Source: Halisarca cf. caerulea (taxonomy: Eukaryota > Porifera > Demospongiae > Chondrillida > Halisarcidae). Taken from it: a stretch of DNA of 64,000 bases. The position numbers and the translations under genes were made by a program. The stretch covers positions 4,551,775 through 4,615,774 of the forward strand of contig CAUJGJ010000185.1 of assembly GCA_963170055.1 (NCBI GenBank), in the 5' to 3' direction. Below, in pieces: positions 16,959 through 27,074 of the stretch; within the stretch, counting starts at the first letter, position 1, and each line of letters begins with the position of its first letter. The notes under the pieces are model-generated. The model saw only the letters and a list, made by a program, of their open reading frames with translations, was not told the DNA's origin and ran no database searches.

Positions 16959-19313
16959 TGCGTGCGTGCATGCGTGCGTGTGTGTGTGCGTGCATATGTG
17001 TATGTGCATACAGTGCCCTATAGCCCTGGACAATATTTCAATATTAGTAGTCAATATCAATAGCAATCCAAAACCGACAATACAATAATTACAATTTTGA
17101 ATAGTCAATATATCGAATACTCAATATATCGACTATCAGCATTTTTCTAGAGCAAGTACAGTTACCTCCATTTGCAGTACAACAATGGTTGGGTGGAAAT
17201 AGGGAAGACTAACAGCAGAAGTCCAATATATGGCTAAGGTTTCCAATTGGCCCAGGTACATGGGGCTAAAATATTTTTCACCAATCCCCATCCCAATTGA
17301 TATCACTATTTTGGGATATCAAAACATTAGAGGATATTGAGATATACCGACTAATACCGACTGTCTGATAATTAGTTAGTAACTAGTTATAATTGTCAAT
17401 ACCGTCCAGGGCTAGTGCCCTACATACACTTCCTTCAAGCTATTCAGTAACATCAATTTTTCTGGCCAGTATATATATATAATGATATGTACAAAGTATT
17501 TGATATCACAATTTTGTAGCTCCAGATGGATCTGTTATAAGTTCATCATGGACTGTCACCATCACGATTTCCTGTCAGGCTATTCGTACGAACATGCTCA
17601 CAGCTGATATATCTATATAAATTAATTTGTTCATACATGCATACCACAGATGCCCACACTATAATATCCTATGTAAATACATGTATATAAGTATGCCACC
17701 ATAAAGCTAGTATGGTTAGATTGCATTTGTGATGTACAAGAACTGACCATAAGTTACATAATATGCAACTACATAAGCACACAGATCCTAATCGTGACAA
17801 ACTTGGTCACAAATTGAATAATATATAGTTGCTTACCTTTTTCTGTTTCAACAAACTCAATTGCAATGAGAGGTTGCCAAGCTATAAAGGTCCATAACTT
17901 TTCAGTAGTGTTGCAATAAGTGTGTGAATTTGTCGCTAGTTGTGTCTGGCTATCAGTTGCTTTAGCGTACACAACATGTAGTGCTGACTCAGTAGAAGTT
18001 GGAACTGACAATCCCACCATGTCTCCCTCGCGAACAGTAATGTTGGTGGCATTCATCTCAATGTTAACAACCTTACCACTGCTGTTCGATGGTGGTATGA
18101 AGAATGAACCAGTGTGGTTCGTATTCTGCTTGAATCCCAAATTTTGTGAAGAATTCTGCAACAACACATCCACCTTGATAGGGTACTGACTAACAGGATT
18201 TAAACTTAATAAATCTATCTTCTGCTGCCATACTGAAAGATTTACCCTCAAATATCTGCTCCAATGTGTAATCTGTGTTGGGTTTGGTATAAATGCAACT
18301 CTTAGTTTAAGTTTTGTTATAGTTCCATTGCATGTAAACTTGAGGTTAGGGAACACAAAGTCCCCCCTCTGTATAGCACCATATTTCATGCTACCGATAC
18401 CCCCTGGTAGGCCATGTGTGATGCCAATCTCTTTGCTGAAAGAGGGGCTGTTGAAATCCAATAGTCCTTCATAGCAGCCATCCAAGGCACCTACAGAAAT
18501 GCCATACATAGTAAGAGATTATAATGAATCGAGAGAATGTAACTGCAGGCTAGTAATGTTGGTATAATATTATATATAAAATTTGGTAGCACTGCACACC
18601 TCTAATAAATGTATAATATAATTACATGAAACATGAAATTGTCATTTGAGTATCTTGTATACCATGCAGGTTGCATGCCTGTGACATGGACAAAAATCTG
18701 GACAGAAGTTTATATCCTTATTTATGGCTACTTTGTGGCAATTAACATAAAAGTGCATGGCCATCAATACCTCGACTGGCATCTAACCCTGCCTACTGCA
18801 TGGCATTGCTCCTAGCCACTTAGTCCTATAGTACTTGGTCTGTACAAATTCAAACGAACCATCATTTGTATATAGGACCAGTCTGCTTCATTTGTATTAA
18901 AGTAGTTCTAGAGAACTGTACTACACAATGTCATGATACATTCTTCTACGGAGCATAGACTGAGGGACGAATGCATGACTGTGGAAATTAACGCAGCAAC
19001 ATTCAACACTTAGTCTATATAACCTTGCCATGAAGGATGAACCGCTATAGGCAGGTTCAAATAACCTTTGCGCCACAAATGCAGGGGTAGTTGAAGAGAG
19101 TATTGCTCGACTTGATTCCAGACTCATATTCATCTATAAGCTGAATTCAGTAAAGCCTGGCGCCAATCGTTGACCGTGAGGACCACACGATCGCCATTTA
19201 GAGCGGTGTGTGTGTGTCGTACATTCGAGCACCTAGAATATAGAGATAAACTTGTAGTTCTTACCTATTGTTGCCAGCAGGAACATCCAAAGGATAATCC
19301 AGTGAGCTTCCAT
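10581..19313 (-). CDS. Receptor tyrosine kinase B (10 exons, 688 aa)
   Basis: Tandem paralogue of gene A, same strand. Exons in transcript order: 19265-19313, 17837-18490, 16238-16435, 15462-15643, 14001-14294, 13640-13713, 12583-12730, 12244-12450, 11372-11457, 10581-10755. GT-AG introns and matching phases give 689 codons with stop. Residues 1-16 are the signal peptide, 17-235 the ectodomain with eight N-glycosylation sequons and a FTCNG motif, about 255-280 the transmembrane helix, and 301-361 a juxtamembrane region with TIYSEL, TYDSV and NPYTT tyrosines. Kinase: MGEGEFG 397-403, Lys420 in LAIK, Glu435, HRDLAARN 516-523, DFG 536-538, then a tandem Tyr pair in the activation loop, KWTAPEA, and WNPxxxxRPEF. 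The catalytic set is complete, so an active receptor is predicted. The ATG (AACATGG) is in good context. The transmembrane exon acceptor (16435/16436) was chosen by phase; another AG nearby breaks the frame. Confidence 0.9.
10934..11130. mobile_element. Degenerate pogo-like MITE
   Basis: Left end CAGTGATACCTTTCTAATCC preceded by TA; the right end, reverse-complemented, starts CAGTATAAAT and contains ACCTGTCTAATCTGGCC. The inverted ends match imperfectly. Similar in size and ends to the elements at 12829-13001 and 15173-15343. In an intron of gene B. Confidence 0.5.
11502..11644. mobile_element. Possible degenerate pogo-like MITE
   Basis: Bounded by TA CAGTGAATTC on the left and by a right end that reads CAGAGGTACACTCAGTC when reverse-complemented, followed by TA. 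Terminal matching is weak, so this is a tentative member of the same small-element group. In an intron of gene B. Confidence 0.35.
11717..12100. mobile_element. hAT-like MITE (384 bp)
   Basis: Left terminus CAGGGCCGGGCGAGC and reverse-complemented right terminus CAGGGCTGGGGGAAGC form an imperfect terminal inverted repeat of the CAGGG type used by hAT elements. I could not see an intact 8-bp target duplication. No transposase frame inside, so non-autonomous. In the intron between the 207-bp and 86-bp kinase exons of gene B. Confidence 0.6.
12829..13001. mobile_element. Pogo-like MITE (173 bp) with TA target site
   Basis: Flanked by TA on both sides (12827-12828, 13002-13003). Left end CATTGGGATCTGGCTTATCC; right end reverse-complemented CAGTCACATCTGATTTATCC. 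Repeated GGATAAACCAG / GGATAAATCAG motifs occur inside. Ends of the type CAGT..ACCT..TTATCC with TA duplication are typical of pogo/Tigger-related non-autonomous elements. In an intron of gene B. Confidence 0.7.
13885..13954. repeat. (CA)n microsatellite
   Basis: Pure CA repeat of about 70 bp starting some 45 bases beyond the 3' end of the N-lobe exon of gene B, inside the following intron. It accounts for the Cys-Val tail in a run-through reading frame. Confidence 0.95.
14389..15019. mobile_element. TIR element with internal tandem repeats, copy 1
   Basis: Left end CTTAAATTCCTCTACTACAT and reverse-complemented right end CTCAAACACCTGTATTATAT are similar. After the left end comes TTGGGACCGGACCC, also found in copy 2 (19619-19993). 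The right part (about 14886-15010) is a run of 15-16-bp units of the type GTCCATAATAGAGGT. A fold-back element (14716-14850) sits inside. No transposase. It lies in the intron between the N-lobe and juxtamembrane exons of gene B. Confidence 0.6.
14716..14850. mobile_element. Long fold-back (hairpin) element
   Basis: Two arms of about 57-60 bp run from AGTTGTATCCCTCCCAAG to a small GGGCTGACGCCC centre and back to GAGAGGGACACAACT. Pairing is near perfect along GGATGTGCAGCT, AATCACACTTTTC and TTAATCAC. The whole 135-bp segment can fold into one stem. Probably a non-autonomous fold-back element inserted into the larger TIR element around it. Confidence 0.75.
15173..15343. mobile_element. Pogo-like MITE (171 bp) with TA target site
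   Basis: TA flanks at 15171-15172 and 15344-15345. Left end CAGTCAGACCTCACTTATCC and right end reverse-complemented CATTGAGACCTCACTTATCC: 18 of 20 match. Same family type and size as 12829-13001. In the intron between the juxtamembrane and N-lobe exons of gene B, about 120 bp beyond the juxtamembrane exon. Confidence 0.8.
16855..17005. repeat. GT/GCGT microsatellite
   Basis: (GT)n mixed with (GCGT)n tetranucleotide runs, adjoining the hAT-like element at 17021. In the intron between the ectodomain and transmembrane exons of gene B. Confidence 0.9.
17021..17414. mobile_element. hAT-like MITE with exact 8-bp target duplication
   Basis: The 394-bp element begins TAGCCCTGGACAATATT; the reverse-complemented right end begins TAGCCCTGGACGGTATT, an inverted repeat with two mismatches in 17. 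It is flanked by GTGCCCTA at 17013-17020 and again at 17415-17422. An 8-bp duplication with such ends is the signature of hAT-superfamily insertion. No coding capacity is visible. In the intron between the ectodomain and transmembrane exons of gene B. Confidence 0.85.
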
Positions 19314-19366
19314 GTTCTTGGACACTAAGAACTGCTCTAGACCTCGCTAAATGGCACGTAAAAACG

Positions 19367-19403
19367 GACGTCGTTCCCGTGGTATGTGAATAATGACGTC
19401 ATT
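19367..19403. promoter_or_regulatory. CRE-like palindrome pair upstream of gene B
   Basis: AATGACGTCATT at 19392-19403 is a perfect 12-bp palindrome containing the full CRE (TGACGTCA) bound by CREB/ATF-type bZIP factors. A second GACGTC core lies at 19367-19372. They are 54-90 bases upstream of the predicted ATG of gene B at 19313, a position suitable for a proximal promoter. I see no TATA box here, unlike gene A. Sites are seen; function is inferred. Confidence 0.6.
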
Positions 19404-19618
19404 CAGACAGCGTGCTCTTGTAAACTTTCCTAAGACTGAGAAACTCGATATAACATTATGTGAACACTATTGTGATTCCACCTGTATCAGATCACATCTA
19501 GTATCCATAGGATAATAAAGTACTATAATTGAATTATAACAGCAAAAAACACATTGTGCAATGACGAATACCCAAGATCAAAAAGCAGAACTATGTACAA
19601 AGTACATAGGTACAACTA

Positions 19619-19993
19619 CACTCAAACTCCTTTATTATGGGCACCTTGGGACTGGACCCTGTCTGCAAGTCAGAAAAGTCTGTGTGTTGGAACAATGTAC
19701 AATTCCTTACAGTAATGTCCTTTAAGAAATGCCTCTAATAAGTGATCCTGCCATTATTCCGACCTAGACAAAGACAACAGTATACCTCATTCCATCATCT
19801 GTGGAGAGCTGATTAATGTTCTCAAGGAAGTGTTCTCGTGAAAATACAAAAATGGCAGAATTACTTGGGTATTGTGCAATGATTTTGGAGTCCTTCAGAT
19901 AGGAAAGTCCATAATAGAGACATCCGTAATCGAAGAGTCCGTAAAGGAGGCACCCATTATAATAGAGGTGTCTGTAATAGAGGTGTTTGAGTG
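19619..19993. mobile_element. TIR element with internal tandem repeats, copy 2
   Basis: Begins CACTCAAACTCCTTTATTAT and ends, reverse-complemented, CACTCAAACACCTCTATTAC. The left end is followed by TTGGGACTGGACCC as in copy 1 (14389-15019). The right part (about 19890-19990) consists of 15-16-bp units such as GTCCATAATAGAGAC. The 375-bp element has no coding frame. Upstream of gene B. Target duplication not clear. Confidence 0.65.
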
Positions 19994-20049
19994 CACTCTT
20001 ATGGTCTATAGATTATTGCTTTCTTGTGTTCATGAGCTGCATATCTTAG

Positions 20050-20112
20050 CATACATCTCCAATGCCAGACCTGCACCAGGCCTGCACCAGACCTGCAGCA
20101 GGCCTAGAATGA
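20050..20112. repeat. Short CCAGACCTGCA-type tandem repeat
   Basis: Four to five imperfect units of about 11 bases alternating AGACCTGCACC and AGGCCTGCACC. Simple minisatellite in intergenic DNA. Confidence 0.6.
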
Positions 20113-20282
20113 GTCTGGGATATGTGGGGGAAATTGTGTGACACCAGCACACTAGCCATGAATTATTGTAGAACAATTATATATTTTGCCTCTCTCTTTT
20201 CTTCAGGGATCATGATATCAAGTCACCAAATAAAGAAGGCAATATGGCTAACAGTGTGGTCAGAATGAGACTAATTAATGTC

Positions 20283-20356
20283 ACACACATTCATACACCC
20301 TCACCATATACACCCTCACCATACACCCTCAGTATACTACCACACCATACACTCTG
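20283..20356. repeat. Short ACACCCTCACCATAT-type tandem repeat
   Basis: About four imperfect units of CATACACCCTCACCAT. Minisatellite in intergenic DNA upstream of gene B. Confidence 0.6.
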
Positions 20357-20893
20357 CACTATTGTAATCTATCTAATCCATCTATTAATCTATCTATAGA
20401 ATGCTACTCTGTCATAGTGCAGTAATGGCACTCAGTCTGGTAGTACTGTAACATTACAGTCATGATATTTTAATATAATATGCTTTAAGCTGTCGACACC
20501 AGCCATACTTCACTGACTGTACATAAAAAAGGAAAGTTCATTAATTGAGTGATGTGTGACGGTTAAAATTAAAATTTAATATAGTTGCAATTGCCATTTG
20601 ATAGTTTATCATGCATGGTTGGTGGTAATTGCAGTCTGTCAGACATGACATCAGAGTTTCATAAGGTTTCTGTTACCAAACTGCTGTTGACTGCAACTGT
20701 GGTCTCTTGGGAGAAGCCTCACAGGGACAGATACACCCTCAATTTATGTGGACACTGTTTCACTTGCTTCATAAAATACCTACTGTTTAGGTTTAGATGT
20801 GTATTATAACAATCTTGTTTGTTCCATTCCTGTGAATGATATTGTGTTAATGTGGCTACATGCATAATATGATTTCATGCCTTTATTCTTACA

Positions 20894-21302
<409 letters not shown>

Positions 21303-22604
21303 ATTTGTTGGGTATTTACGCGTACTATGTGGTAAGTATATAGTATATATATGTACAGGATCAGATGTAGCTATACAGATTTTGAATTTGGATAGTAATT
21401 ATACTGTTTTCAGTAGCAGTGTACATTCATGTTTGTCAATCTGTAATAATTTAAGATTAAGCTTAAAATTATAATACTGCCAGATATGTAAGTCTACTGT
21501 TGCAACAGTGTGACCTCAGAGTCTGTAATCCAATGCCCATAGTTGGACATTCTCTCGAATCCAAATATTATATGCATGAGGTACAGTCACCACATCAAAG
21601 TATGCAAAAGTCACTCAGAGTTCAGCAACCTCATAATCCAACACTTTTTTCACGCCTCACTATGTGTCGGATTAGAGAGATTTCACTGCTTTAGTATCAG
21701 ATTCACAGCACTATGTTATATAATATTATATAGCTAATTATAAGTGGTACAGAACTATTATAATGCATTGTACAGTAGGTTAGCTGAGTATTATAGGAGA
21801 TCTGGAGGCCCAATATAATTACTTGCTTATTTGATGTCAGTGATGTAATAGACTAAGTACTATAGTATCTCAGACAGTATTATTATAAATTGCATGATAA
21901 CAACATTCTAGAGGTCCAGTATACATTTACTATAGGCGATGATGTCAACTGAAGCCTAGCAGGTATATAACAAGTCAACAAACTTCCCTGGAAGTTAAGG
22001 ATCTATATGAGATCTAGACTCTGTGACATACGGGATCAAACCCTTGCAAGGTTCAGGGCTGGGAGTACTACCTAGGCTGTAATGCAGCTAAGAGCATATA
22101 GTGCGTTTGTGTTGAAATGGCCACTGTGGGTTGTAATGGGGGGAATTTTTGAATGGGTCAAATTCAAATTTGGTAGGGTGTACAACCCTGAAATTTTACA
22201 CAAGGATGCAAAATAGGTTATATTTTCAAATTTTATGACAAAATGGTTACCATGGTAACTCCTGATTGCGCAATGGACAACATTCTCAAGAAACCACAAG
22301 AATGCAAACTTTATAAGAAAAGTCTGAAGTCATTGTAAACTTTTAGTTTTTCTATTAATATTAGAAAACTACTTATAATCCTCTACAATTAAGCGGAGGC
22401 AATTTTTTGAAAACCTTGCTTCAAACTTGAATACAAGTCAATATAATACACATGCGTGAAATACTCCCACAAAAGACTTCACCTCACACATTATCAGTGG
22501 AATGGAATGAATGTTTTTAATATGAAGTACAATACAATACCTACAAACGTACATTGGGTTTTTATGGAAAAAGAAGTCACACATGGAGCAATTTGATGTC
22601 TCAG
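21303..22604. other. Intergenic DNA without recognised genes
   Basis: AT-rich. A possible degenerate pogo-like element spans 21506-21689: left end CAGTGTGACCTCAGAG, reverse-complemented right end CAGTGAAATCTCTCTAATCC, without a visible TA duplication. A 14-bp palindrome GTTACCATGGTAAC lies at 22246-22259. The rest, including 22060-22600, may belong to the transposon whose transposase remnant follows, but I cannot define its end. Confidence 0.4.
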
Positions 22605-23414
22605 TTATAATAAATATTTAAATATGCGCATATCATTAATTATATACATAGTCAAATTAAGTAAATCAAAATACACTATCTCAGTCATGCTAAATGTCAC
22701 GTTATACCTTACTCTCCAACTCTGACACCTTCCTGTGACTACTGTTGCCTTCACAACAACATCTGCATCTGCACCTGTGTTTACTTCTTCATTTGTATAT
22801 GCTCGCATGTAGTCTCTGCTTTTACGAAAATATTTCCTTATGTTGTCTAGTGTTACATTGTTAAATGCTGGTGTGATTATATTTTGTAGTCCTCTAAACG
22901 TATAGTCACAGTGTTCCCTAGCATATGCTTTGGCTAATCCCCATACTCGCTCTATAGGATTAAGTTCAGGATGAAATGCTGGAATAAATAATATTCTGTG
23001 TCCATGCCTTGCAATCTCCCTCGCCACCCTTAATTTTTCATTTTTAAAATCTTCAAATGTGTTTAACTCCCTTATCATGTCCTCCTTCTTCATTCCATGT
23101 GTATTTACTCCTTGCTCCTCCGGTACCCTCTTCAGTCCCTTTGGTGTACCGCGTTCATCTTGCATGTGCTGTATCTTAGGTATTCCATTTACAACTATAG
23201 GTGAATTCCTCATCTTGTATGATCCCCCTGGATGTACATTCATTTTATGTGCTAATAAGGCACCTTTTGCATATGCTCTATGGTTGCTAGACTGATCAAA
23301 TATCCAAACTACATCAAAACATTCCTCTGGGTATTGAAAATTTACTATCTTTGCTACATTTTGCACCTGAGCTACAAAATGATCGTTAGTTCAATATCCA
23401 TCAGCATTAGCTCC
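22605..23414 (-). pseudogene. DDE transposase remnant (C-terminal part)
   Basis: Encodes the C-terminal half of a DDE-superfamily transposase of the kind common in marine invertebrate genomes. Visible: WIFDQSSNHR, holding the second catalytic Asp; KMNVHPGG; GTPKG; GVNTHGMKKEDM; FEDFKNEK; and FHPELNPIERVWG with the third acidic residue, the IS630/Tc1-type NPIExxW pattern. The region with the first Asp is missing. The frame is open from 23366 to 22605, but homology extends upstream through a segment reading GANADGY and an in-frame TGA at about 23390-23394, then stops at about 23414 where satellite begins. It is therefore both interrupted and truncated. The last ~50 residues look unrelated to the family and may be read-through. 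Confidence 0.8.
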
Positions 23415-25124
23415 TATATATTTGTGTAGTGTTGGTTATGCTGGTGCTAATACCAATATTTGGCACTAGCACCACGCACATTCAAAGTGGACACACATGA
23501 AGTTTCTGAAGTGCTGTGCATGGGCGTATTTGTGTAGGGTTGAATATGCTGGTGATTAGACCAATATTTGGTAATAGAAACACGCACATTCCCAGTGGAC
23601 ACACATGAAGTTTCTGAAGTGTTGTGGGCGTATCTGTATAGTGTTAAATATGCTAGTGTTAAGACCAATATTTCGCAATAGCACCACGCACATTCCCAGT
23701 GGACACAGATGAAGTTTCTGAAGTGCTGTGGGCATACTTGTGTAGTGTTGGATATGGTGGTTCTAACACCAAAATTTGGCACTAGCACCCCGCACATTCC
23801 AAGTGGACACGCATGAAGTTTCTGAAGTACTGTGGACGTATCTGTGTAGCATTGGATATGCTTGTGTTAATACAAATATTTGGCACTAGCACCATGCACA
23901 TTCCCAGTGGACACACATGAAGTTTCTGAAGTGCTGTGGGCGTATCTGTGTAGTGTTGGATATGCTGGTGCTAATACCAATATTTGGCACTAGCACCACG
24001 CACATTCCCAGTGGACACACATAACGTTTCTGAAGTACTCTGGGCGTATTTGTGTAGTGTTGGATATGCTGGTGCTAATACAAATATTTGGCACTAGCAC
24101 CACGCACATTCAATATGGACACACATGATGTTTCTGAAGTGCTGTGGGCGTATTTGTGTAGTGTTGGATACGCTAGTGCTAATACCAATATTTGGCACTA
24201 GCAACACGCACATTCCCAGTAGTCACGCATGAAGTTTCTGAAGTACTGTGGGCGTATTTGTGTACTGTTGGATATGGTGGTTCTAAGACTAATATTTGGT
24301 ACTAGCACCACGCACATTCCCACACATGAAGTTTCTGAAGTGTTGCGGACATATCTGTGTAGTGTTAAATATGCTGGTGTTAAGACCAATATTTGGCATT
24401 AGCACCACGCACATTCCCAGTGGAAGCACATTAAGTTTCTGTAGTGCTGTGGGCATATTTGTGTAGTGTTGGATATGGTGGTTCTAAGACCAATATTTGG
24501 ATCTAGCACCACGCACATTCCCAGTGGACACATGAAGTTTCTGAAGTGCTGTGGGCGTATTTGTGTAGTGTTGGATATGCTGGTGCTAATATATATATCT
24601 GACACTACCACCACGTACATTTCCAGTGGACACAAGAGGTTTCTGAAGAGCTGTGGGCGTATTTGTGTACTGTTGGATATGGTGGTTCTAAGACCAATAT
24701 TTGGTACTAGCACCACGCACATTGTCAATGGATACACATGAAGATTCTGAATTGCTGTGAGCGTATTTGTGTAGGGTTGAATATGCTGGTGATTAGACCA
24801 ATCTTTGGTACTAGCACCACGCACATTCCTAGTGGACACACATGAAGTTTCTGAAATGTTGTGGGCGTATCTGTGTAGTGTTAAATATGCTAGTGTTAAG
24901 ACCAATATTTCGCAATAACACCACGTACATTCCCAGTGGACACACATGAAGTTTCTGAAGTACTGTGGGCGTATTTGTGTAGTGTTGGATATGCTAGTGT
25001 TAAGACCAATATTTGTCACTAGCACCACGCACATTCCCAGTGGACACACATGAAGTTTCTGAAGTGCTGTGGGCGTATTTGTGTAGTGTTGGATATGGTG
25101 TTTCTAAGACCAATATTTGGAACT

Positions 25125-27074
25125 AGCACCACGTACATTTCCAGTGGACACACATGAGGTTTCTGAAGAGCTGTGGGCGTATTTGTGTAGTGTTGGATAT
25201 GGTGGTTCTAAGACCAATATTTGGTACTAGCACCACGCACATTGTCAATGGATACACATGAAGATTCTGAAGTGCTGTGGGCGTATTTGTGTAGGGTTGA
25301 ATATGCTGGTGATTAGACCAATATTTGGTACTAGCACCACGCACATTCCCAGTGGACACACATGAAGTTTCTGAAGTGTTGTGGGCGTATCTGTGTAGTG
25401 TTTAATATGCTAGTGTTAAGACCAATATTTCGCAATAGCACCACGCACATTCCCAGTGGACACACATGAAGTTTCTGAAGCATTGTGGGCGTATTTGTGT
25501 AGTGTTGGATATGGTGTTTCTAAGACCAATATTTGGAACTAGCACCACGCACATTGTCAGTGGATACACATGACGTTTCTGAAGTGCTGTGGGCGTATTT
25601 GTGTACTATTGGATATGCTGGTGCTAATGCCAATATTTCGCACTAGCACCACGCACATTCCCAGTGGACACACATGAAGTTTCTGAAGTGCTGTGGGCGT
25701 ATTTGTGTAGTGTTGGATCTGTTGTTTCTAAGACCAATATTTGGTACTAGCACCACGTACATTTCCAGTGAACACACATGAGGTTTCTGAAGAGCTGTGG
25801 GCGTATTTGTGTAGTGTTGAATATGCTGGTGCTAATACAAATATTTGGCACTAGCACCACGCACATTCAGAGTGGACACACATGAAGTTTCTGAACTGCT
25901 GTGGGCGTATTTGTGTAGTGTTGGATATGCTGGTGCTAATACCAATATTTGGCACTAGCACCACACACATGAAGTTTCTGAAGTGTTGCGGGCATATCTG
26001 TGTAGTGTTAAATATGCTGGTGTTAAGACCAATCTTTGGCATTAGCACCACGCACATTCCCAGTGGAAGCACATTAAGTTTCTGTAGTGCTGTGGGCATA
26101 TTTGTGTAGTGTTGGATATGGTGGTTCTAAGACTAATATTTGCCACTAGCACCACGCACATTCCCAGTGGACACACATGAAGTTTCTTAAGTGCTGTGGG
26201 CGTATTTGTGTAGTGTTGGATATGGTGGTTCTAAGACCAATATTTGGATCTAGCACCACGCATATTCTCAGTGGACACATGAAGTTTCTGAAGTGCTGTG
26301 GGCGTATTTGTGTAGTGTTGGATATGCTGGTGCTAATATCAATATCTTGCACTACCACCACGTACATTTCCAGTGGACACACGAGGCTTCTGAAGAGCTG
26401 TGGGCGAATTTGTGTAGTGTTGGATATGGTGGTTCTAAGACCAATATTTGGTACTAGCACCACGCACATTGTCAATGGATACACATGAAGATTCTGAAGT
26501 GCTGTGGGCGTATTTGTGTAGAGTTGAATATGCTGGTGATTAGACCAATATTTGGTACTAGCAACACGTACATTCCCAGTGGACACACATGAAGTTTCTG
26601 AAGTGTTATGGGCGTATCTGTGTAGTGTTGGATATGGTGTTTCTAAGACCAATATTTGGCACTAGCACCACGCACATTCCCAGTGGACGCGCATGAAGTT
26701 TCTGAAGTGCTGTGGGCGTATTTGTGTAGTGTTGGATATGGTGTTTCTAAGACCAATATTTGGAACTAGCACCACGCACATTGTCAGTGGATACACATGA
26801 CGTTTCTGAAGTGCTGTGGGCGTATTTGTGCACTATTGGATATGTTGGTGCTAATGCCAATATTTGGCACAAGCACCACGCACATTCCCAGTGGACACAC
26901 ATGAAGTTTCTGAAGTGCTGTGGGCGTATTTGTGTAGTGTTGGATCTGTTGTTTCTAAGACCAATATTTGGTACTAGCACCACGTACATTTCCAGTGGAC
27001 ACACATGAGGTTTCTGAAGAGCTGTGGGCGTATTTGTGTAGTGTTGGATATGGTGTTTCTAAGACCAATATTTG
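25125..27074. repeat. Satellite higher-order block, copy 1 (offset 3400)
   Basis: About 1.95 kb repeats at 28525-30474 with very few differences, including rare marker variants such as GAACTGCT (25890 and 29290) and the short CACCACACACATGAAG junction. Part of it (about 25975-27056) recurs at an offset of 1549 bp (about 27524-28605). Confidence 0.85.

Noticed and set aside
18921..19133. Minus-strand 70-codon frame in intron 1 of gene B
   Set aside because: The phase-1 signal-peptide exon joins directly to the ectodomain exon at 18490, so this is intronic; no domain.
22246..22259. GTTACCATGGTAAC palindrome as a regulatory site
   Set aside because: Perfect 14-bp palindrome, but with no gene nearby and no known factor site that I can name; may be chance or part of a transposon.
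22072..22299. Minus-strand 75-codon frame before the transposase
   Set aside because: No match to a known family that I recognise, no splice connection to the transposase; possibly transposon interior but unsupported.
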